The translations under genes were made by a program, and so were the position numbers. A DNA stretch of 64,000 nucleotides, taken from the NCBI RefSeq assembly GCF_000756775.1, contig NZ_CCSF01000001.1, forward strand, positions 2,604,001-2,668,000, written 5' to 3'. This document shows positions 58,871 through 64,000 of the stretch, in pieces. Under the pieces are notes generated by a model. The model worked only from the letters and a program-made list of their open reading frames with translations. It searched no databases and was not told where the DNA came from. The stretch comes from Pseudomonas saudiphocaensis. GTDB lineage: Bacteria > Pseudomonadota > Gammaproteobacteria > Pseudomonadales > Pseudomonadaceae. How positions within the stretch are numbered: the first letter of the stretch is position 1; every line of letters starts with the position of its first letter.

Positions 58871-59785
58871 ATGCGCCAGGTATTGGTCGTTCACTATTCG
58901 CAAACAGGGCAGCTCGGCCGTCTGGTGCAGTCTGTCTGCACGCCGCTGTTGGCGCGTGACGACGTGCAGGTGGACTTCCTCTCCGTGCAGCCTGCCAAAC
59001 CCTATCCCTTTCCCTGGCCATTCCTCACCTTTTTCAGCATTTTCCCCGAAACCGTGCTGATGCGCCCGGAGCCACTGCAACCGCTTCAGGTGGATCCGGG
59101 CAAGCGCTATGACCTGGTGATTCTCGCCTATCAGGTTTGGTTCCTCTCGCCGTCCCGGCCCATCACCAGCTTTCTTGCCACGCCAGAAGCGGCGCAGCTC
59201 CTGAACAACACGCCCGTGGTGACGCTGATCGGCTGTCGCAACATGTGGCTGATGGCCCAGGAGAAGCTCAAGGCTCGCCTCGATGCGCTGGGCGCGCGAC
59301 TGGTGGACAACATTGTGCTGACCGACGAATGCGGCACGGCGGCAAGCTTCCTGGCGACCCCGCTGTGGATGTTCACCGGGCGCCAGCAGCCGTTCACCTG
59401 CATTCCCAAGGCCGGCATCAGCGAAGCCGAGATTGCCGCTGCGCAGCGTTTCGGCGTAGCCATCGGCGCACGCCTGGCGCAGGCCGGCCCCATAGAACAG
59501 CCGATGCTGCGCGGCCTGGGCGCGGTGCGCGTGGATGAAAAGCTGATCGCCAGCGAGCGCGTCGGCACCCGCAGTTTCAAGGCCTGGGGCACGCTACTGG
59601 CAGCCCTGGGACCGCAGCACAGCGTGCGCCGGCGCGTGGGACTGGTCGTCTACATCGCCTTTCTGCTTAGCCTGATCCTTACCGTAGTTCCGATCACCGC
59701 GTTGCTGAAGAAGCTGCTCGCCCCGCTGACCCGTAACCGCATTCTGCGGGAAAAAGCCTATTTTGCCGCGCCGTCCGGCGAGTAA
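58871..59785 (+). CDS. darA: Dialkylresorcinol condensing-enzyme family protein DarA (flavodoxin-fold)
   Basis: 304 residues from the ATG at 58871. N-terminal flavodoxin-like FMN site HYSQTGQLGRL; conserved central stretch PITSFLATPEAAQLLNNTPVVTLIGCRNMW; DECGTAASFLATPLWMFTGRQQPF. A hydrophobic segment near the C-terminus (LVVYIAFLLSLILTVVPITALLKKLL) suggests membrane attachment. In dialkylresorcinol biosynthesis DarA aromatises the ring made by DarB. Name is by family; product here unknown. darB begins 18 bases later. Confidence 0.82.
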   Translation: MRQVLVVHYSQTGQLGRLVQSVCTPLLARDDVQVDFLSVQPAKPYPFPWPFLTFFSIFPETVLMRPEPLQPLQVDPGKRYDLVILAYQVWFLSPSRPITSFLATPEAAQLLNNTPVVTLIGCRNMWLMAQEKLKARLDALGARLVDNIVLTDECGTAASFLATPLWMFTGRQQPFTCIPKAGISEAEIAAAQRFGVAIGARLAQAGPIEQPMLRGLGAVRVDEKLIASERVGTRSFKAWGTLLAALGPQHSVRRRVGLVVYIAFLLSLILTVVPITALLKKLLAPLTRNRILREKAYFAAPSGE

Positions 59786-59803
59786 CCTTTCGAGGACCGA
59801 TCC

Positions 59804-60961
59804 GTGGCCCAGCCCGTCTATATCAACCGCATCAGCGCTTGCCTGCCTCACGAGCCGGTGAGCAACGAGGAAATGGAAGCGCGCCTCGGCCAGGTCGGCG
59901 AGCGGCCCTCGCGGGCGCGCTCGATCGTGCTGCGCAGCAACGGCATCCGCCAGCGCCATTACGTGATCGATCCGGCTACCGGCGAGCCGAGCATGACCAA
60001 TGCACAGCTGACCGCCGAGGCCGTCCGCGGCCTGGCCAGCCCGGTCGAGCTGCAGGGCATCGAATGCCTGGTGGCCGCCACCTCCTCGCCGGATCAGACC
60101 CAACCGGGCCACGCGGTGATGGTGCATGGCGAGCTGGGCAACCCGCCCTGTGAGGTAGTGACCACTGCGGGGATCTGCCTGTGCGGCGTCAGTGCGCTGA
60201 AATATGCCTGGCTCAACGTGGCCAGCGGTGAAAGCCGCAACGCCGTGGCCTGTGGCTCGGAGGTCGCCTCGGTGCTGATGCAGGCGCGCAATTTCAGCGC
60301 CGAGGTCGAAGGCATCGACGAGGAGCTGGAGCGCCGCCCGGAACTCGCCTTCGAGAAGGACTTCCTGCGCTGGATGCTCTCCGATGGCGCCGGCGCGGTC
60401 TGGCTGGAAGACCGCCCCAATCCTGAGGGTCTGAGCCTGCGCATCGACTGGATCGATATCCTCTCCTTCGCCGACCGCTTCCCGGCCTGCATGTATGGCG
60501 GCGCCGAGATGCAGGGCGAACAGCTGGTGGGCTGGAGCCGCATAAGCGCAGAAGAACGTAATCGCCGCTCGGTCATGGCTATCAAGCAGAACGTCAAACT
60601 GCTCAACGAGAACATCGTCAAGATCACCGTCGAAGAGACGCTGCAACGCATTCGCCACCGTCGCGAAATGCGCGCCGAGGATATCGACTGGTTCCTGCCG
60701 CACTATTCCTCGGAGTTCTTCCGCGACCGTCTGGCCGAAGGCCTGGCGCGGGTCGATTTCAACATCCCCCAGGAGCGCTGGTTCACCAACCTGACGCGCA
60801 AGGGCAACACTGGCGCAGCCTCGTTCTTCATCATGCTCGACGAGCTTTTCCACAGCGGTCAGCTCAAGGCCGGCCAGCGCCTGCTGGGCTATGTGCCGGA
60901 AAGCGGCCGTTTCTCCAGCGCCTTCCTGCATATGACCGTGGTGGCGCCGGATGAAGCTTGA
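59804..60961 (+). CDS. darB: Beta-ketoacyl synthase III-type enzyme, DarB/StlD family
   Basis: 385 residues, GTG start at 59804. Thiolase-fold KAS III with Cys127 in GICLCGVSALKY (Cys125 alternative), His300 in LPHYSSEFF and Asn335 in TRKGNTGAASFF, so the Cys-His-Asn triad is intact. DarB enzymes condense two beta-ketoacyl thioesters into a cyclohexanedione that DarA oxidises to dialkylresorcinol. The next gene starts 11 bases before its stop. Acyl substrates not predictable. Confidence 0.86.
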   Translation: MAQPVYINRISACLPHEPVSNEEMEARLGQVGERPSRARSIVLRSNGIRQRHYVIDPATGEPSMTNAQLTAEAVRGLASPVELQGIECLVAATSSPDQTQPGHAVMVHGELGNPPCEVVTTAGICLCGVSALKYAWLNVASGESRNAVACGSEVASVLMQARNFSAEVEGIDEELERRPELAFEKDFLRWMLSDGAGAVWLEDRPNPEGLSLRIDWIDILSFADRFPACMYGGAEMQGEQLVGWSRISAEERNRRSVMAIKQNVKLLNENIVKITVEETLQRIRHRREMRAEDIDWFLPHYSSEFFRDRLAEGLARVDFNIPQERWFTNLTRKGNTGAASFFIMLDELFHSGQLKAGQRLLGYVPESGRFSSAFLHMTVVAPDEA

Positions 60962-61361
60962 TGAAGTCCCGCAGGACCCCAACAGCAGCTATGGCGGCCA
61001 CAGCAAATTGCTCTATGCCGTCGATGACAAGGGCCGCTACCAGGGCGCCCAGAGCGCCGGCTGGGAGCCGGAATCCTATGCCACCCAGCTCGCCGTGGCC
61101 GAGCTGGAAGAACAGGAAGCCCAGGCCCTGGCCGACTGGCAAAGCGGGCAGGCCTCACCACTGAAGTGCCTGATGTACCGCTACCGCCTCGACGAGCCGG
61201 CACTGGCACAGGTGACCGGCTTCTGGCAGTGGCGCATTCGCCGGCATTTCCGCCCGGCCGTCTATCGCCGTCTTTCCCCACGGCAACTGGCCCGCTACGC
61301 AGAAGCCTTCGGTCTGGATGTCGCCGAACTGATCAAATACCAGCAGGAGCTGCCGCAATGA
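60951..61361 (+). CDS. Unknown protein in the DarAB/BtrH operon
   Basis: 136 residues, start at the ATG at 60951 overlapping darB by 11 bases. No recognised family. Composition: N-terminal region with DEVPQDPNSSYGGHSKLLYAVDDKGRYQG, a helical acidic segment (VAELEEQEAQALADW) and a basic, helical C-terminus (FWQWRIRRHFRPAVYRRLSPRQLARYAEAFGLDV). The last part resembles a small helix-turn-helix, but no DNA-binding claim can be made. It overlaps the BtrH-like gene by 4 bases, so it is an integral operon member. Confidence 0.78.
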   Translation: MKLDEVPQDPNSSYGGHSKLLYAVDDKGRYQGAQSAGWEPESYATQLAVAELEEQEAQALADWQSGQASPLKCLMYRYRLDEPALAQVTGFWQWRIRRHFRPAVYRRLSPRQLARYAEAFGLDVAELIKYQQELPQ

Positions 61362-62353
61362 GCGCCTTTCAGCATCGACAGAGCGCCCACTGCGAAACCG
61401 GAGTGATGGCCAACCTGCTGACCCACGCCGGCCTGCCCATGAGCGAGCCGATGGCCTTCGGCCTGGCTTCGGGGCTGGCGTTCGCCTACCTGCCCATCGT
61501 CAAGCTCGGTGGCATGCCGCTGATTGCCTATCGGATGCCGCCAAAGCACATCATCAAGACGCTGAGCAAGCGCCTCGGCGCACGCCTGCAGACGGCCACT
61601 TTCCGTCAGCCGGAACAGGGCCGCGAGGCGTTGGACCAGGCGCTGAGCGCTGGTCGCCTGACAGGCTTGCAGAGTTCGGTGTTCTGGCTGCCCTACTTCC
61701 CGCCGGAAATGCGCTTTCACTTCAACGCGCACAACCTGCTGGCCTACGGGCGTGACGGCGACGACTACCTGCTCAGCGACCCGGTGTTCGAAGAGCCGGT
61801 GCGCTGCGCCAGCGAGGATCTGCAGAAAGCCCGCTTCGCCAAGGGCGCACTGGCCGGCAACGGACTCTTGTACTGGGTCGAGGATGTGCCGCCCGAGCAG
61901 GACTGGGCGCGGCTGATTCGCAAGAGTCTGATTTCCACCACGCGCATCCTCGACGGCATGCCGCTGCCCTGGATCGGTATTCGCGGAATCCGCCACCTGG
62001 CCTCCCAGGTACGCAAGCTCGACCCGGCACAGGCCAAATACAACCGGCTCTACCTCACCCATATCGTGCGCATGCAGGAAGAAATCGGCACCGGCGGTGC
62101 GGGTTTCCGCTTCATGTACGCCAGTTTCCTCCAGGAATCCGGCACGCTGCTGGGCGAGCCGGCGCTCAACGACATGGCCGCGCAACTGACCCGCATCGGT
62201 GACGACTGGCGCCAGTTCGCCTCGGCCTGTGTGCGTCAGTCACGCAACAAGCAGGGCGGCGGCGATTTCAGCGCCATTGCCGCCATGCTGGAAGCCATCG
62301 CCGTGCAGGAACGCGATCTGCTGCGGCAACTGGGAGCCTGGGCCAGGCGCTGA
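61358..62353 (+). CDS. BtrH N-terminal domain / DUF4872 protein (candidate acyl-transfer enzyme)
   Basis: 331 residues; ATGA overlap with the preceding gene. N-terminal BtrH-like domain with HCETGVMANLLTH (His11-Cys12, candidate catalytic Cys), and a C-terminal DUF4872-like region (KYNRLYLTHIVRMQEEIGTGGAGFRFMYASFLQESG). BtrH in butirosin biosynthesis moves an acyl side chain from an acyl carrier protein onto an aminoglycoside amine. By analogy this protein may acylate an amine using an ACP-bound or resorcinol-derived acyl group. Its stop is 1 base from the stop of the convergent SCO gene. Confidence 0.8.
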   Translation: MSAFQHRQSAHCETGVMANLLTHAGLPMSEPMAFGLASGLAFAYLPIVKLGGMPLIAYRMPPKHIIKTLSKRLGARLQTATFRQPEQGREALDQALSAGRLTGLQSSVFWLPYFPPEMRFHFNAHNLLAYGRDGDDYLLSDPVFEEPVRCASEDLQKARFAKGALAGNGLLYWVEDVPPEQDWARLIRKSLISTTRILDGMPLPWIGIRGIRHLASQVRKLDPAQAKYNRLYLTHIVRMQEEIGTGGAGFRFMYASFLQESGTLLGEPALNDMAAQLTRIGDDWRQFASACVRQSRNKQGGGDFSAIAAMLEAIAVQERDLLRQLGAWARR

Positions 62354-62354
62354 C

Positions 62355-62990
62355 CTATTCCGTTTGACTCAACAGCGCCGGCAGCTGCTCACGCAGTTTG
62401 TCCACCTTCAGCGGCGCACGGATAAACCCGCGCTGACGCCCATCCGGGCCGATGATCACCAGATTGCCGCTGTGGTCGACGGTGTAGTTCTCGCGGCTGG
62501 TGTCGCCGGGGATAAAGGGAATGCCGACGCCGTTGGCCAGAGCCTGGATATCGTCCAGCGAGCCGGTCAGGCCGATAAAGCCTTCGCCAAAGAATTTCAG
62601 GTATTTGCCTAGTTGCTCGGGCGTGTCGCGGTGCGGGTCGACGCTGACCAACACCGGCTGCAGGCGCTCGCGCACCGCCTCGGGCAGCCCGCTGCGCAAC
62701 TGGCGCAGCTCGGCCAGGGTCGCCGGGCAGATGTCCGGGCAGAAGGTGTAGCCAAAGAACAGCAGCGTCCACTTGCCCTGCAGCTCATCGGTCTGCACTG
62801 CTTCGCCGTCCTGATCCGTCAGACTCAGCACCGGTACCGGACGGCTCTGTGGCAACAAGATGATTCCGGCATCGAGCATTCGGGTCGGGTCGGCCGGGGG
62901 CTCACGGTCGAGTACCCGGTAAACCGTCAGCCCGACGACCAGCGCAATCAGCGCGACAAGGATGAAGACAGTGGTCTGAATACGGCTCAT
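62355..62990 (-). CDS. SCO1/SenC family copper chaperone
   Basis: 211 residues. One N-terminal membrane helix (VFILVALIALVVGLTV), then a thioredoxin-like domain with the copper site CPDIC (FCPDICPATL) and the His ligand in VDHSGNLVIIG. Delivers copper to the CuA site of cytochrome c oxidase. Followed upstream by cyoE. ATG at 62990. Confidence 0.93.
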   Translation of the reverse strand: MSRIQTTVFILVALIALVVGLTVYRVLDREPPADPTRMLDAGIILLPQSRPVPVLSLTDQDGEAVQTDELQGKWTLLFFGYTFCPDICPATLAELRQLRSGLPEAVRERLQPVLVSVDPHRDTPEQLGKYLKFFGEGFIGLTGSLDDIQALANGVGIPFIPGDTSRENYTVDHSGNLVIIGPDGRQRGFIRAPLKVDKLREQLPALLSQTE

Positions 62991-63008
62991 GTACTTCCCT
63001 GGGATGGT

Positions 63009-63908
63009 TCAAAGGTTGAGCAGCAGATAATGGTCAACCAAGAGCGCGATGAACAGGGCGAACAGGTACCAGATGCTGAATTTGAAGGTCCTGATTGCCG
63101 CATGCGGCCGGCTGTCGCGGTAGAGCACGACCGTCCAGAAGAGAAAGCGCGCGCCCAGTATCAGCGCCGCCGCCAGGTACAGCGGGCCGCTCATGTGGAT
63201 GGCGAAGGGCATGACGCTCACCGCCAGCAGCATCAGCGTATAAAGCAGGATGTGCACCTTGGTGTAGTGCTCGCCATGGGTCACCGGCAGCATCGGGATA
63301 TTCACCTTGGCGTATTCGGCCTTCCGGTGAATGGCCAGGGCCCAAAAGTGCGGCGGCGTCCAGGCGAAGATGATCAGCACCAGCAGCAGCGGCTCGGCGC
63401 TTACCTGCCCGGTCACCGCGACCCAGCCCAGCAACGGCGGTGCCGCACCGGCCAGCCCGCCGATAACGATATTCTGCGGCGTTGCCCGCTTGAGAAAGCC
63501 GGTATAGATCACCGCATAGCCGAGCAGCGAGGCCAGAGTCAGCCAGGCCGCCAGCGGGTTGGTGAACACCAGCAGCAGCGCCAGGCCGGCGATGCTCAGC
63601 GCCAGGGCGAAAGCCAGCGCGGCAAACGGCGAAACCCGGCCCTCGGCCAACGGCCGTTTGTGGGTGCGCGCCATTACCGCGTCGATACGGCGGTCCACCA
63701 CATGGTTGACCGCCGCCGCGCCACCGGCGCACAGCGCGATGCCCAGGTTGCCGAAGATCAGTACCGTCCAGGGCACCCCGGCACGGGTGGCGAGAAACAT
63801 GCCCACCAGCGAGGTGATGAGCATCAGCAGCACCACCTTCGGTTTGGTCAGTTCCAGATAGTCGCGCCAGCCTGCCGCGCCGCTCGATTGGCTGAGTGCT
63901 GTGGCCAT
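63009..63908 (-). CDS. cyoE: Protohaem IX farnesyltransferase (haem O synthase)
   Basis: 299 residues from ATG at 63908 with AGGAGAAGCCCC leader. UbiA-family prenyltransferase with about nine membrane helices; signature [26 protein letters not shown] contains the Asp-rich prenyl-diphosphate site. Makes haem O for terminal oxidases. Lies between SCO (downstream) and a preceding gene. Confidence 0.96.
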   Translation of the reverse strand: MATALSQSSGAAGWRDYLELTKPKVVLLMLITSLVGMFLATRAGVPWTVLIFGNLGIALCAGGAAAVNHVVDRRIDAVMARTHKRPLAEGRVSPFAALAFALALSIAGLALLLVFTNPLAAWLTLASLLGYAVIYTGFLKRATPQNIVIGGLAGAAPPLLGWVAVTGQVSAEPLLLVLIIFAWTPPHFWALAIHRKAEYAKVNIPMLPVTHGEHYTKVHILLYTLMLLAVSVMPFAIHMSGPLYLAAALILGARFLFWTVVLYRDSRPHAAIRTFKFSIWYLFALFIALLVDHYLLLNL

Positions 63909-63928
63909 GGGGCTTCTCCTTGTTCTGA

Positions 63929-64000
63929 TCATTGGCTGGGCAGTTCGACACCGCCCGTGCCATTGGGGTCGCGCCGCAGCGTTTCGCTTGCGGTTTCAAC
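63929..64000 (-). CDS. C-terminal end of a gene upstream of cyoE (window edge)
   Basis: Only 24 codons, reading [23 protein letters not shown] followed by a stop at 63929-63931, are visible. The position just before cyoE is where haem A synthase (CtaA/Cox15-like) is found in pseudomonads, but the tail is too short to identify. Confidence 0.45.
   Translation of the reverse strand, partial: VETASETLRRDPNGTGGVELPSQ

Overview
The window is a gene-dense chromosomal segment (high GC by eye) from a Pseudomonas-type gammaproteobacterium. Evidence for this is the family content and gene order: glnA / DUF4124 pair / ntrBC / trmL, hslVU / DUF971, ubiE-ubiJ-ubiB, hisI-hisE-tatABC, metNIQ, zur-znuCB opposite znuA, the split class II ribonucleotide reductase nrdJab, thrB / DUF2782 opposite polA, an ErsA-like sRNA after polA, and cyoE beside a SCO-like gene. 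Several of these blocks match, from memory, the P. aeruginosa order, but here they are joined differently and separated by repeat-rich spacers. No tRNA, rRNA, CRISPR array or prophage was seen.

Layout. 1-6 kb: end of glutamine synthetase, a tandem REP array, two DUF4124 proteins, and ntrBC behind a perfect NtrC palindrome and a sigma-54 promoter. 6-12.2 kb: trmL, a molybdopterin oxidoreductase, hslVU behind a heat-shock-type promoter, DUF971. 12.4-21 kb: chemoreceptor, ubiquinone genes, hisIE, tatABC, rsmE, a UPF0158 gene. 21-23.2 kb (minus strand): dtd, pip, a membrane methyltransferase. 23.3-27.7 kb: a six-gene, fully overlapping operon with a hotdog dehydratase-like protein, an ABC-2 exporter (two genes), an acyl carrier protein, a compact ketosynthase and a cysteine-less ketosynthase-like protein. 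28-37 kb: metQ, metIN, katE, a YgjP-like metallopeptidase and the zinc uptake locus. 37-46 kb: nrdJab, ppnN, thrB, DUF2782, polA. 46-47.7 kb: an IS110-family element with a possible bridge RNA, then the ErsA-like sRNA. 47.7-53.1 kb: FecI/FecR/TonB-receptor/PepSY iron module. 53.3-56.8 kb: TAXI-type TRAP transporter. 57-58.8 kb: small envelope proteins. 58.9-62.4 kb: a DarA / DarB / unknown / BtrH-like operon. 62.4-64 kb: SCO, cyoE and the tail of an unidentified gene.

The most interesting content is the pair of fatty-acid/polyketide-like operons at 23.3-27.7 and 58.9-62.4 kb. Neither looks self-sufficient. The first has ACP, ketosynthase pair, dehydratase-like protein and exporter. The second has the ring-forming ketosynthase and flavodoxin-fold partner of dialkylresorcinol pathways plus a BtrH-like protein, a family that in butirosin biosynthesis uses an ACP-bound acyl donor. 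I infer that they may be two halves of one pathway making and exporting an alkylresorcinol- or aryl-lipid-like product, possibly conjugated. This is a hypothesis from family knowledge, not shown by the sequence.

Other points: tandem repeat arrays in several spacers, a strong hairpin between the TRAP binding protein and its permease, and a palindromic repeat between metI and metQ.
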